Shown here: positions 43,553 through 56,044 of the stretch, in pieces
Layout of the letters: every line of letters starts with the position of its first letter
Position numbering within the stretch: the first letter of the stretch is position 1
Origin: Altica lythri
Lineage: Eukaryota; Arthropoda; Insecta; Coleoptera; Chrysomelidae
DNA: 64,000 nucleotides
Assembly (NCBI GenBank): GCA_964028335.1
Contig: OZ034804.1
Location: forward strand, 39,919,574-39,983,573
Reading direction: 5' to 3'
The notes under the pieces: generated by a model
The model's database searches: none
Told to the model about the DNA's origin: nothing
The model's input: the letters and a program-made list of their open reading frames with translations, nothing else
Program-made: the position numbers and the translations under genes

Positions 43553-44439
43553 AACTTCCCGCTAAAAAAATTAAATTTTTTTTTAAATCGGGAAGGTATT
43601 GTTTTTACCCCGTTTTTCGAAAATCGAGTTTTCATCGGATCTCGACGTTTTTAGGTTTTTGGAACCTTCCCTGACTATTTTTACGAGGGTTTCTGTATGT
43701 CTGTATGTATGTGTGGATGTATGTGTGTGTGTGGATGTATGTAAATCTCTTATATCTTTTGAACGGCTTGACCGATCGGAATAAACTAAAAAGCTTTCCA
43801 AAGAGTTCCATCTAACTTAGATTTCCTGTAAGTTTGAACCGATTAGGACCGGTAGATATCGAGAAATTTCAAAATAACCGAAAAAAACAATTGGTAAAAA
43901 TGATGTTTTTTAGGCATATCTGTGGATGTATGTGTGTGTGTGTGGATGTATGTAAATCTCTTATAACTTTTGAACGGCTTGACCGATCGGAATAAACTAA
44001 AGAGCGTTCCAAAGAGTTCCATCTAACTTAGATTTCCTGTAAGTTTGAACCGATTTGGACAGGTAGATTTGGAGAAATTTCAAAATAACCGAAAAAAACA
44101 ATTGGTAAAAATGATGTTTTTTAGGCATATCTGTTTGGCTATTACATCGATGAATTTCATAACCTAATCAGCTCTTAAATTTAAAAAACTACGTCGAATG
44201 CCGTTCTGCAAATTAAAATCGGTTGATTCGTTCGTGAGATATCGTTGTCGAAAAATTTCAAAATTTTTTTTTTTTTTTAATTTTTGAGATTTTTTTACTA
44301 ATTGATTTTGCACTTCATATAACATTTTTATGTCTCAAAAAAATGCGTCGAATGCCGTCTTGAACATCAAAATCGAACAACGCGTTAAAAAAACTCAAAA
44401 ACGTCAAAATAGCTTTGCGGTTAAAATTAGCGGAAAGTT
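43553..44439. mobile_element. Unclassified TIR element, copy 2
   Basis: Inverted relative to copy 1 at 12-654. Ends: AACTTCCCGCTA (43553-43564) and TAGCGGAAAGTT (44428-44439). It is longer than copy 1 because an internal segment of about 211 bp ('ctcttata(t/a)cttttgaacgg' at 43747 and 43958) is tandemly duplicated. A (T)n run follows. Noncoding. Confidence 0.65.
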
Positions 44440-44469
44440 GCAAGGATGACCTTTAAGGTCTTTTCGAAT

Positions 44470-47050
44470 TTTTTTTTTTTTTTTTTTTTGTTTATCTAAC
44501 TTATTATCATATCAGGTAATAAATTCTGTTTAGTGTTTAAATAGATGTTTTTCTTTTCCTCTCTGGTGTATGTTATTCTGATCAATATTATCAGTTAAAA
44601 GAACAAGTCTAAATGAAGTACTAAATTTTGATTTTTTTCTTAATATCTCTCTATCTCACAAGTTGAAACCTTAACCATTGGGATAAGTAAAGGAAAGTGT
44701 AAGTATGATTATCGTATTAGTTTTATAAATAAAAGTGTGTAATTTTAACTCTAACAAGGATTACCAACAGGTTATCTTATCTAGCTTATATATTTTTCTC
44801 ATTCCATCTGGGTTTCTTATATTTCCCCATCCTCAGGATAAAAAACATAAGTGGCGCCCATTTTCCTTTCTTTTTCATTTCTTTCTTTCCCTCTCTTATG
44901 TTTCTTTTAACTTCTATTGCCTTATTAAATACACTCCCTTCTATCTCTTCAATAATTCATCATCTAGCTCGAACGAATCCACGCTCGCTCTCTCCTAACC
45001 CACTGAGTGCCGTTCGCGTTGGTTAACCTCTTCAGCCGAGCATTTACCACCTTCAGATAAAAAGAGGTTACAATATAATCTGTATTTTAAGAATTTAAAG
45101 AGTTTTTTATGATAATTGTTTCAGAAGAGCTGATGCCATATGCTAAATCCCAAATAAATTATAAGTTTTTGTAGTAAGTTCAAAGATGCAGAATTTAACG
45201 TTGCTGTTGAAAATATAAAGCGGCATTTATTGAATGCTATAAAAAAAATGTAAGGCAAATTTTGCATTTTAAACACCATTTAAACAATTAAAATCCTCCA
45301 ACCTCAGTATTTCTCTCAATCCAGTATCATCAAGCAGTGTTTTCAGATAGCTGTTTACCTAAACTAGGTGCTAATATTTTTATTTTAAAACCATAAAGAT
45401 AACTAATAAAAACTATCCCAAACTATCAAAATTAGATTTACGCTAGTTTTAAGGTTTTGTAATAAAGACTGCTACACTTGTTTGAATCTTTTATAATCCA
45501 AATGTTTATGGAGAGTTTTTTCTGATTGTACTACAAAACAACCGTATAAAGACAAGAATCACTTTTGCTAAAACTGGTTCCATACCGCCGAAGCTCTCGG
45601 TCTGCATCCTTGTCGCTCACTAATAGGTTACCAACCTAAAATTTCTGAAATCGATTCATTGATAAAAATTGATAAATTTAAAAAAGAGTTTGTTTAATAA
45701 AAAAATTAAGTTACAAAAAAGTTATTAAAGAGAATTATAACGGTAAATCCGTAGATTACTTCCTAAATCGAAAAACCTACCACAAAATCGGTAGAGTTGG
45801 CATCGCTGCTAACCAGTTCTCACAAAACTTCACAAAAAACGTCGGCAAATCGGAGCAAAATGGGGTACAAAGAACTTCAAAGGCGGCGTGCAGAATGATC
45901 CTATACTATTCTTGTTTATATACGGTGACAAACCTTAAGAACCACATGCATTATAGCGAATACTTAGGTAATCAGCTACAAAAAACAACATTGTATTGTG
46001 ACATTTTGCTACTGGAATTATTTGCCACAATAAGATAGTGATTTTAATTATTAGTATTTTTTATAACGGATTTTTTCATTTCTTTCTTAAAACATAGATA
46101 CCTACCTACTTACATCTGTTGATCATGTTTAAAAAAAACTCAATGAGAGTAACAGCGTAGCTAATCTTTTTTTGTGGGTTTAGTTCGAAAAAATCTACTA
46201 ATACAGAAATGGAACACATTCATTCAATTAAGAAAAAGAAACTAATTAAGGATCAAACATTGACGTCTAGATATCACCAACAAAAAGCTTCGTATTATCC
46301 AACCCTTTCCTAAAACTATTCCATTCGGATAACCCAAATTGTTATGAGAATAAGAAACTGACAAGAACTAGTCTGTCCTGCAAAAACTCGAGTATTCGTT
46401 TTATCTCAGAGAGTTTCAAATGATAAGAAACTCCATTGGAGAAAAGAGTTTTTTTTTCGCTTTGGGGAACTAGGCCTCATTAATAACGTTTGATCATAAA
46501 TGTCAGAAAAGACCATTGTGGAAACTAAATAATCTAAAAAAATAACGGTTGAAAGAGTGTTTATTGGATTTCTTTTTTTCGTTAAGGATTAATAAGCCCT
46601 TTTCGTTAGAAATAGAATTTGACGATTATTAGAACAACGGAATTTTATAACAACACACCTTTATAGAGTGTGTCGGAGTGTTTCAAATGATTGGTAATTA
46701 TTTTGTAAAGAATGAAATTTAATTTAAATTTGGTTAATTTTTACCTGTTACTATACGGGAAATATCACCAAGTCTCTAATTTTATTAAATCAGCTTCTCT
46801 GAATTGTAGTTATGTTTCACATTCCTGCTGTCAGTAATATGTATAATTTTAGTAGCCTTTATAAAAAAAAATTAAACGATTATATTATTTTAATTTTGAC
46901 GATCTATATGAACGTAAATTCAACATATTAAGGCAGTATTCTGCCCGTGCTGTGAGTTGTACATTATATAATAGGCATTGGGTCCTTATCTACATTTTTG
47001 TTTTATGATCACACTGTCTAAACCTTTTGTATTTGTGATTTGAGTCAAGT
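44470..47050. other. Long AT-rich stretch, no gene seen
   Basis: No coding similarity. The 87-codon frame at 44735-44998 is low-complexity (Phe/Ser/Leu-rich). 'tggcgcccat' at 44853 looks like a primer-binding site but no LTR pair is visible. Confidence 0.4.
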
Positions 47051-47059
47051 CGCACAAAT

Positions 47060-48450
47060 TTGGAGCTTAGCGCATTATATTGGTGGGGCATTTGTCTGTG
47101 AAGATGCCGTGAAGTTGTAACTACATTCCATTGCATTTAGGTACTTAGACAGTTGTCTAGCTACGTGGGGACGATCATTATCTTGCATGAATACAGAATT
47201 CGGCGCCGTGAAAGGATCAAACGGTATAACGTGTTCAAGAACCGATATTGTCGATATAATAATCTGCATTCATGGGTCTTATACGGACAGGACCCAAGTC
47301 TGTGCGGCCATTAAAACAAATTCTTCTCCAAAATATCGCAGCGTTTTCACCAAAGGGACTTTTGGGAACAATATTGCAGCACGCAAATCTCTATTCAAGC
47401 CTTCGGCACACATGCTCTTGTCGATCCACAGATTTCAAGTTCATCGTAGTCTCATCTAAGAGCAACTCTCTTGCAGCCGTCATTCGTCCAGTTTTGATGG
47501 TTACGAGCACAACGTAATTTTGCAATAGCTATTCTACCAGTGACTGGACTGTCTTGAAGAACAGATACGCACAGATAGCGCTCATCTTTTGCATCTGTAG
47601 ACCTTTTACGCACTTGTCCATGTCTGCGACTGTGAAATCCTATCTGGTTGAGTCGTTTAACCATACGACTTATGGTTAAAGATTTTTAGTAAACGATTAT
47701 TTGAGTTATAGCATTTTTGAAATTTTAGAAATTTTATGAACAATAATATATTAAATGAATTCAAGAAGAAAATAAAGAAATATCGCATCTAGCAAGACTT
47801 AATCCCACAACCTTTGCTTCTACGCGGCAACGCCTTTTGGTCGTAAAATTCAACTTATGTTGAATGTGATACTTCCTAAAAACAAATCGACAATTGACAC
47901 ATCACACTCTAAGTCACTTTTGTGCCCTGCCTTATATTTTAATTTGATTTGGATACCGCAACCATGGATTTTTAGTTAACGATTATTTGAAATATTTTTT
48001 ATGACATTTTTGAAAGTAATTTAGAGTTTGATGTTTCAATTCTCGATTTGACAAAATCTCTCTCTCAATAACGAAATGCTATATGTGCTTAGAGGCAAGT
48101 GAGTAGGTGACACATGTGACATGAGTTAAATTAAACGACCAAAAAGCAAAATAATTACTAAACATTTACAGCTAAGTTGTTAGACATTGCCGCGTAAAGG
48201 CAAATGTTGCGAGTTCGAGTACTAGATGCAACATTTTCTCAATTCCTCCTTAATGTCATTTTTTTATGGTAAAATAATTTGTTCCTAACAAATTAGCAAC
48301 ATAACGCATACAGTATCCTTCTATTAGTAAAGTTGATGCCTTTACCGTGTCCTCTACTGATAAACCTCGGTCACGATCATTATCTAAAACCTTTGAAACA
48401 ACCTCTACGAAAAACTCAACACCTTCCAGCAAATGAAATTTGGTAATCAC
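47060..48450 (-). pseudogene. Tc1-like transposase, split by a SINE-rich insertion
   Basis: On the minus strand, 48450-48265 encodes the N-terminal helix-turn-helix (VEDTVKASTLLIEGYCMRYV, then LGTNYFTI). After the insertion (47681-48263) the frame resumes at 47664 with VKRLNQIGFHSRRHGQVRKR and DERYLCVSVLQDSPVTGRIA. Decayed frames follow, with 'DLGPVRI'-like sequence, then HVIPFDPFTAPN and VFMQDNDRPHVARQL (second catalytic Asp region) near 47195-47130. Stops and frameshifts are numerous. The right-hand DNA-binding order and QDN.RPH motif fit Tc1 elements. Confidence 0.65.
47681..48263. mobile_element. SINE insertion(s) inside the Tc1-like frame
   Basis: 583 bp flanked by near-identical TTATGGTTAAA (47670-47680) and TTATGGTAAAA (48264-48274). 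It contains a minus-oriented tRNA-like unit (box B complement near 47796-47812) and a plus-oriented one (box B GTTCGAGTAC near 48212), with shared 5' lead ('gtgacacatgtgacatgagt') and 3' tail. This looks like two SINE units head to head, or one nested in another. Related to 3140-3390. Confidence 0.55.
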
Positions 48451-48720
48451 TTTTAGTTCAATGTTTTTTTTTATAAATATTTATCTTATTTAGTGTGTCC
48501 CACACGTCAAATGGCCCAATATTTTTCTATTTCTATAAAATTACCAATTTTGTTATTTTAAAAATGCAATTACGAAAAGTGTTGCAATCAAATAGTAGGT
48601 ATGAATTCTGTATCTAAGATTCCGATGGGAATTGCTAGGTATTTTAACCTACCAGACAGCAAATTATAGACACTGCAACCGACGAACGTCGGCCACTTAA
48701 TAAGGTAATGGTAGAGGTGA
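48290..48720. other. N-terminal edge of Tc1-like element, then spacer
   Basis: To 48450 this is the start of the Tc1-like frame. Beyond, AT-rich sequence with no gene; a Tc1 terminal repeat was not identified. Confidence 0.4.
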
Positions 48721-48723
48721 CAT

Positions 48724-49502
48724 TATCTATCTAATATATTTAAACGAACAATTCTTGTATATATATAATTGGAATTTTGGAATCGGCTCCAACGATTTTC
48801 ATGAAATTTAGTATATAGGAGATTTCGGGGACGATAAATCGATCTAGCTAGGAATCATTTTTAGAAAATGTCATTTTATTCGTGTTGTATCGATAATCAA
48901 CTTAAACTGAAAAATATGACTGTTCCTGACATCTATTGGCGAATAATAATACTATTTTTTTTAATTGTGAGCAACTAATTGCGTTAACGACACAACTACA
49001 GCTAAAGCTATTCCAGCAGATGGCGTTGTTAAGTAACACGAAGTCAATGAGTGTTTGCCTTGAGGTTAGACTAGATTAGAAAATCAATTGTTTATTTATA
49101 TTATTTGTGTCTTCTTAATGCACGTGTTCACTTAAAAATGCCTGAACGATCTTGAAAAAAAAGCTTATAAACAATCTAACTTCACGAAGCCGCAACTCGT
49201 CTCAAGAACACTTAGAAGAGCATCGTCATCAAACTGATCAGGATTCTCAAACTTCTCACAGTCAAGACTCATTTCAAGGATACCGTCATAAAAATAATCA
49301 GGTTTCTGCTCGTTTCACACGTGCTGCTAAAGTAAGATACTTGCAAAATTTGACTGACATTACACGAGCAAAGCTCGGTCATCCAGGTACTACAATTAAA
49401 GCGACACGAAGGTTAGAAAAATGCTACAGCCGCGGAAGGTTTATATTGATGATACTTAGGTATAATAATAAATTTGAAAGAGCGATGAAAATTTTACCGT
49501 AG
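48724..49502 (+). mobile_element. Helitron-like 5' region with decayed ORF start
   Basis: A noncoding lead ('ggaatcggctccaacgattt', 'ggacgataaatcgatctagc') resembles 5' regions I associate with insect Helitrons. It is followed at 49138 by ATG CCT GAA CGA TCT and, after a stop, a frame (49152-49502) with LINNLTSRSRNSSQEHLEEH and repeated SHSQDSF/Q-rich segments and ARFTRAAKVRYLQN. Such Ser/Arg-rich repeats open Helitron proteins. No Rep or helicase domain is present, so the assignment is tentative. Confidence 0.4.
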
Positions 49503-49532
49503 TCATCGAATACACATCTAGATGTACAAGCT

Positions 49533-50518
49533 ATTCAGAACAATCAAGAATTTACTATATCACAATATAGTCACAACACGCCTTCGGAATCGGGTATATC
49601 CATAATATAATTTTTTTTACCTTTACTCCTTGTTTAAATACAGTAAATACAAAACCTTATAGAATACTAAATAGAGTTTCTTTTTTCCTTTAGACTAAAA
49701 GAAGTAAGATTAAAAAATATAGATTAAAAAGGTTTTCCTTATAAGACAGATTTCTGTCTCGTTAATTAAATTGTTCTCTGTAAAATTCGACTTAATCATA
49801 TTACCTAGGTTGTGATCATATTACTTTCTTTTAGTTCAAACTAGAAAATTAGATTTTTACTTCGAAATAGTTGAAATAAAATTGTAAGATAATGGGCAAA
49901 TATTTCGTTAGAAACAAAGAAGACTATTCAATTAGGATAAATAATATTAAAGAAAATAATAAGACTAGGTACAAATTCAGAAAATAAGATATGAAAAGCT
50001 TTAATCCGATTTAACAGCGTTTTGAATTCAGAACAATCAAGAATTTACTATATCACAATATAGTCACAACACGCCTTCGGAATCGGGTATATCCATAATA
50101 TAATTTTTTTTACCTTTACTCCTTGTTTAAATACAGTAAATACAAAACCTTATAGAATACTAAATAGAGTTTCTTTTTTCCTTTAGACTAAAAGAAGTAA
50201 GATTAAAAAATATAGATTAAAAAGGTTTTCCTTATAGGACAGATTTCTGTCTCGTTAATTAAATTGTTCTCTGTAAAATTCGACTTAATCATATTACCTA
50301 GGTTGTGATCATATTACTTTCTTTTAGTTCAAACTAGAAAATTAGATTTTTACTTCGAAATAGTTGAAATAAAATTGTAAGATAATGGGCAAATATTTCG
50401 TTAGAAACAAAGAAGACTATTCAATTAGGATAAATAATATTAAAGAAAATAATAAGACTAGGTACAAATTCAGAAAATAAGATATGAAAAGCTTTAATCC
50501 GATTTAACAGCGTTTTGA
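49533..50518. repeat. Tandem duplication, two 493-bp copies
   Basis: 49533-50025 and 50026-50518 are almost identical; I see one base difference (cttataAgac against cttataGgac near 49746 and 50239). Noncoding. This is either a very recent duplication or an assembly artefact. Confidence 0.9.
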
Positions 50519-50550
50519 GACACAATATGTATGAAAACAAAAAAATATTT

Positions 50551-51043
50551 TTTATAATTCACGTTCACAAAGTTTCTATTTCGACACTAAAAACAGTATC
50601 GAAATAGATTCATTGTAACACTGTTTTTGGTAACTTTTTGTTTTACACAATTGGTTGCACTGCACTGATTTTTAACGAAGGAGTTCAGGTAGTAAATCAA
50701 GAAGTATGTTGTAGTAAATTATTAACTACATTATCAGCGTTATTGCTAAATTCGGAATATTTTATACAAATTTGACAAACATTCTAATTTAAAATCATTA
50801 AAACTGACAAGTGTCAAAACTGTCAAGATTGCCAACATAAATAAATATTTCGAAAAACACTCATTTTACTTTTTTTATACTTTTAAAAGTTCATTATAAA
50901 AAATAGTATGTAACACTCGAGTTACAATGACGGTTTGTAGTACTCGTTCTTTGCGAAACTCACCGCTTCGCGGTTCGTTTCACAAACTGAACTCGTACTA
51001 CGAAACCTCTGTCATTGTAACACTTGTATTACAATATACTATT
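50551..51043. repeat. Dispersed repeat R3, copy 1
   Basis: Matches 53969-54462 nearly throughout. The last 135 bp form an imperfect palindrome: 'agtatgtaacactcgagtta' against 'ttacaatatact', with inner GTAGTACTCGTT/AACTGAACTCGTACTAC and a central CCGCTTCGCGG hairpin. Probably a non-autonomous mobile element; noncoding. Confidence 0.65.
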
Positions 51044-51049
51044 TTCTTC

Positions 51050-51595
51050 TCATATAATGAATTTCTTTTAGAATATGTATTTCATATAATTTGGATAATA
51101 GTATTTTATGCTTATATGCAATGTAAATTTAATTTATTTGAAATATATTTCATCTATATTAATTATAATGCCCATTAAATATAGTAATTATCTAATTTAG
51201 CGGAAAATAACCAGTTGTAATGAAGACCTTTTCGCAAATCTGCAGAAGACGGGTCGGGTAGACCAATTTGAAATAGTCTCAGTCAGAGAAACTTTGCTAA
51301 AGTACGCTATTTTAATGGTGTCAGATGTATAATGTGTACATTGTAGAATTAGATTGGGTAAACAAAAATTGGGTAACGGTGTTCAACAAATGTTAGAGAT
51401 TAAAATTCTTGCCAAGCTCTGCGCCTTTAAAATACATTGTAAATGCACTAGAATACTGCCTGAGAAATATCAGGAAAATGTAAACAACCAGAATTGTTAT
51501 ACATAGTATTTAACATACAATAAGAACAAAACGATAACAACAATTGTTATGATAGTATATTAACAAAATTTTATGAAACTAAAGATAAAATTGTA
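51050..51595. other. No gene seen
   Basis: AT-rich; nothing identified. Confidence 0.4.
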
Positions 51596-51599
51596 ATAA

Positions 51600-52502
51600 C
51601 TTCAGAGTAAAATATGTTGTACTTTTAAAAAAATTTGCTCTTATTCTTACATATTGTTTCCTGTAGTAGAAGAAAAAATATTATTTATTTTAATTACTAC
51701 ATTGATAATACTCAACTGGAACGAGTTGCTGTAATAAAGGACCTAGGTATCACTTTCGACCAGTCGTTCACTTTTGTCACTCACATTAATAATATTATAA
51801 AGGCAGCAAATAAGGCGTTTGGCTTCATAATTAGAAACTGTTCTAGTTTCAGGCAAGTCGATACGTTGAAAACCTTGTTTTATTCTTTTGTCCGCTCTAA
51901 ATTAGAATATGGATCTATAATTTTTCATCCCATTTATCAGCGTCATATTATATCCTATCGAATCCGTTCAACGACGATTCTTGAAATATTTATTCTTAAA
52001 AAAATATGCCATGTGCCCCGTGCAAAGATATGATCACGAATTGTTATTGAACCAATTTAACATAACGTCATTAGAGACACGTAGGCAAATTTTAGCAGTA
52101 AAATTTCTTTATAATGTTCTACATAATATCATAGATTGCAACCAGTTATCTAAAATTTATTTTTGTATTCCTAGATTTGGAAGTAGAAATCATTGTTTTT
52201 TTTACTTGGGTACTTCTAATACCAATAATTTAATGAGAGCCCCAATATTTTATATAATATGTAAGACCTTTAACAATGACTGCTGCAATTTTGATCTTTT
52301 CTTCCATTCGCTGAACCAATTAATAACAGTAAACCGTATTGCGTAGGTGTTATGTGTTTATATTGATTGTTATTATTGTTATTATCACTATTAATATTGT
52401 TTAATATTATTATTATTAGTTTGTTTTTGATGTTAACTGTAAACATGTATAGTTTTTATTGTTTCCTGTAAGTGTGTGTAATACCTGTTGGAAATAAAGT
52501 GC

Positions 52503-52533
<31 letters not shown>
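51600..52533 (+). pseudogene. 5'-truncated LINE with (ATT)n tail
   Basis: The RT C-terminus reads ERVAVIKDLGITFDQSFTF, HINNIIKAANKAFGFIIRN, LKTLFYSFVRSKLEYGS (51690-51930). A frameshift near 52000 shifts to another frame with DHELLLNQFNITSLETRRQ and AVKFLYNVLHNIIDC. The layout matches the Jockey-group C-terminus. The 3' end 'tgttggaaataaagtgct' leads into (ATT)n at 52504-52533. The palm is absent, so it is a dead 5' truncation. Confidence 0.7.
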
Positions 52534-52539
52534 TAATTA

Positions 52540-53130
52540 TAGATGACATAGTTAATATAAAAAATGTAAATATACAGGGTGTTAATAAAGCAGTGCGAAA
52601 AATTACCGAGATATAAACGTATGCCAAAGTTGCTTTGATTTTTAAAATACGAAATGTGGTTCTTAAAAACTGACCATTTATTGATTACTAATATATAGTA
52701 GCATAAATGCGAAAAACCGTCCAATTTTGCTTTGTGGTCGTCCTGGTTAATCTTACAATCATTAAAATTAATAATACTTTTAAACCCCTCCTGTTTTATT
52801 GCATACGTAATGAGTTTTTAAAACACACATAATGGGTATAATAATACTCATGAGCGCCAGGTTATAGTACAGATGATAAATATATACTAATGGGGTTTTA
52901 AACTTAATTAATAAATATTTATTTAACTTCCTCTTAAATCTCTTGCATACCGAATTAATTCTTATAAAACACTTAGGGTCTATACCTTATTAAAGGCAAG
53001 TAATAAAAAAACATACTTTGACATTTAACTTTTAAACTTTTTATTTGGTAGTACAAACGGATTAGCAGTAATATACGAAAATGTTTTAATAATTCTCCAT
53101 TAAGTATATGTGGTTGAGAAAGTTATGATT
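52540..53130. other. No gene seen
   Basis: 'atacagggtgttaataaagc' at 52573 is a common start of insect dispersed repeats, but no end is visible. Otherwise AT-rich. Confidence 0.4.
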
Positions 53131-53134
53131 TAAC

Positions 53135-53265
53135 ATGTACAAGATTGCATAAAACACGATTCCCCTAGTTTTACTATACAAGAAATTGTTGAACGATGTA
53201 CCAGATTAACTAGAACTTTACAGTCCACTATTTTCTAGTTATTGCGAGAAAAAAATGTATTAGGT
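53135..53265 (+). pseudogene. Transposase N-terminal fragment
   Basis: The frame reads CIKHDSPSFTIQEIVERCTR, then LTRTLQSTIF, a stop, and LLREKNVLGP. This resembles the first helix-turn-helix of the IS630-like transposase family whose catalytic part lies at 55114. It is on the opposite strand and so belongs to another copy. Confidence 0.35.
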
Positions 53266-53329
53266 CCTTAATAAACACACCAAGGGCGAAATTCTAAGTA
53301 AAATTTACTTGTTTTGTTTAAAAAAAACG

Positions 53330-53375
53330 GATATGGCAGTCAATGGAACTGCCGGTAGAAGTTATACTTCTATGC
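53330..53375. repeat. Possible transposon terminus (T1)
   Basis: 'ggcagtcaatggaactgccg' followed by 'gtagaagttatacttctatg'. A near-identical block is at 53756-53797, and a complementary 'gaatagaagtataacttc' is at 56867. These may be termini of DNA transposons of the IS630-like group. Confidence 0.4.
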
Positions 53376-53755
53376 ACGCGCCCGGACTTAGAAATGTGTA
53401 TGGGAATAATTTTATTATATGCTTGAAGCACGGACCTACTATATTATAAATCCGAACTTCCGTGTCCATTTTATAGGTTAAAATGCAATGTAAAGTCTCA
53501 TCGTATAATAAAACTCTTCATCTTTCCAATATTATGCTATATTATTATATCGCTTATCGCTCAAAATCTAAAAATATTAATTATAAAAATATATATCGTG
53601 TGTACATAAAATCAACTTAAAACTGGAGGAGCGTGTTACATAGGTACAGGGGCGCAGTAAATTAAGAAACAAAATTATTTAAACCGGTTTATAAAATTTT
53701 TGTATTGTAAAATATTGAACTTTAAAACTTATTATAAGTCTAAAAAAAGGGTGTG

Positions 53756-53797
53756 GCAGTCAGTGGGACTACCGGCAGAAGTTATACTTCTATGCAC
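53756..53797. repeat. Possible transposon terminus (T2)
   Basis: 'ggcagtcagtgggactaccg' then 'gcagaagttatacttctatg', in direct orientation with T1, about 425 bp apart. The pair could bound a MITE or be two left ends. Confidence 0.4.
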
Positions 53798-53968
53798 TGT
53801 TAACTAATAAAACTTAATAACTACAAACACAGGCAAGTAGAAATATATTTTTTTTGAATTAACTGTATTCAATTAAATAAATACTTACAAAAATAAGACC
53901 AGTTGATGTGTGTCCTTACTTCAAACACGAAAACCAAACAGTAAAACGATCAATGTAAAAAAAAGTGT

Positions 53969-54462
53969 TTTTATAATTCACGTTCACAAAGATTCTATTT
54001 CCACACTAAAAACAGTATCGAAATAGATTCATTGTAACACTGTTTTTGGTAACTCTTTGTTTTACAGAATTGGTTGCACTGCACTGATTTTCAACGAAAG
54101 AGTTCAGGTAGTAAATCAAGAAGTATGTTGTAGTAAATTATTAACTACATTATTAGCGTTATTGCTAAATTCGGAATATTTTATACAAATTTGACAAACA
54201 TTCTAATTTAAAATCATTAAAACTGACAAGTGTCAAAACTGTCAAGATTGCCAACATAAATAAATATTTCGAAAACCACTCATTTTACTTTTTTTATACT
54301 TTTAAAAGTTCATTATAAAAAATAGTATGTAACACTCGAGTTACAATGACGGTTTGTAGTACTCGTTCTTTGCGAAACTCACCGCTTCGCGGTTCGTTTC
54401 ACAAACTGAACTCGTACTACGAAACCTCTGTCATTGTAACACTTGTATTACAATATACTATT
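53969..54462. repeat. Dispersed repeat R3, copy 2
   Basis: Near-identical to 50551-51043 in the same orientation, including the terminal palindrome. The flanks differ, so it is dispersed rather than a local duplication. Confidence 0.65.
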
Positions 54463-54469
54463 ACAAAAC

Positions 54470-55110
54470 CCAATTTGCTTACCGTGGGCTATTACAGATT
54501 TTAAAACACTAGAAAACAATGCAACACATTTTCTAACAACATATAGGTAAAGTTTAACTAAACCTACTTGAATAAGGCGTGGTCAACGCGCTGTTCGAAT
54601 TTCTAAGAATTCATGGGCGTACGAAAAATTATTTATATGATTCTTTTAATTTATTTTTTTATTTTATTTATGATTTCTTATACTCAGTTAGTCAGTGACA
54701 TTATAATATAAAAGTTCACTGTCCAGCAAAGACCAACGAGGAGGTGTGAGTTACCTTTGCCGGGAAGGGAATGGGATAGGTATGTTAGTACAGTTCGGCA
54801 GTTAATAACATAAATTAGCTTGCAAAAAAATATAATTGTTGTTCAAAGAGAGATAAGGACCCCATAACTCGTCACTTTTACTGTATTTTTTGACTCCAAA
54901 CCCTCTCTCATTAAATAAGAAAATATTTGATGCCAAGTTACTAAAACGCTTGATATAAAAGCTCTGGAAGAAAAACATAGGTACATAATAATGCTGCATA
55001 TAGTAAATATTAAAAATATATAATGCTGTTAATAATAATAAATGGTAACAAAATAATACATATAGTAATCAGTTACTGTCAGAAAATTCGTCGGAAGAAG
55101 AATCAATATT
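54470..55110. other. No gene seen
   Basis: AT-rich; 'caacgaggaggtgtgagtta' near 54734 is not recognised. Confidence 0.35.
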
Positions 55111-55113
55111 TGG

Positions 55114-56040
55114 TTAAACTATAATTTGATTTAACAGTGGCAAAACGTGATATTCTGATTCTTTACGTATTACATGAGACACACTGTTTTTCCAAATTTC
55201 CTTGTTAGAGGGGTCGTTGATAGCTGAACGTATATTATTTAAAACTAGAGTATCTAACGTCGGCGATTGGTTTGTTTTACGAAGGCGACTTTTAATACTA
55301 CTCCAAAGTAGTTCTATGGGATTAAAAATGCAATAATACGGGGTAACCGAAGAATCGTGTGCATCTTTTGTCGACAAAAGTTATCTATGGCATATTCTTG
55401 TTGAAAATCGGCTTTCTAAGTGTTCATATTTGGTATTTTAATAAATTTACGTGAATGATATGATGCGTTATCCAGTACAATAACTGAGTTAGGCGGTATG
55501 TTTGGCACCAGTTGTTCAATAAGCCATTTTTCAAACAATTCGGCATTCATGTCCTGATGGTAATCAGCAGAACTATATTTTATGTTTTTCGCAGATAGTA
55601 GTAAAGCGTTAGGTACAAAACCATTTTCATTCCCTGCGTGTAAAATTATAATTCGTTTACCTCTTGAACAAGGTGTATTTAAAACGCATTTTTTAGAGTC
55701 GTCTACCCAGCCGTATTTAACAGTATCGTGAGTATCAAACCATGTTTCATCCAAATATACAATATTTCTATTCAGTTCACGATATTTTTTTATTTCTCTT
55801 AAATAATTTTGTCGTAGAATAACTATACGTGAAGATTCCATAATAATCATCCGTGTATCAAGTTTTTTATGTTTAAAACCGCATTTTAATAAAATATTTC
55901 TTAATGTTTCCAATGATTTATATTTATATTCGCCATATTCTTGTAATTTATGGAAAATCATTTATAACGTAGGAACTTTATTTTCTTTATAAAAATTATT
56001 AATTGTACGTCGAATAAAATCTTTCGAAAAATTCAGTTAT
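55114..56040 (-). pseudogene. IS630/Tc1-mariner-type DDE transposase, broken
   Basis: Minus strand. 56040-55975 encodes FSKDFIRRTINNFYKENKVP (N-terminal HTH), then a stop. The 181-codon frame 55961-55416 carries IVYLDETWFDTHDTVKYGWV with the first catalytic Asp, GKRIIILHAG, and VIVLDNASYHSRKF with the second. A stop follows (NMNT*KADFQ), then a frameshift, then YCIFNPIELLWSSIKSRLRK with the catalytic Glu (55340-55280). All three catalytic residues survive, but at least two stops and one shift separate them. The family is a recurrent DDE_3 group in insect genomes. Confidence 0.75.
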
Positions 56041-56044
56041 AACT

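Noticed and set aside
44840..44870. LTR retrotransposon primer-binding site (TGGCGCCC)
   Set aside because: No LTR ends or paired LTR on either side; a short match by chance.
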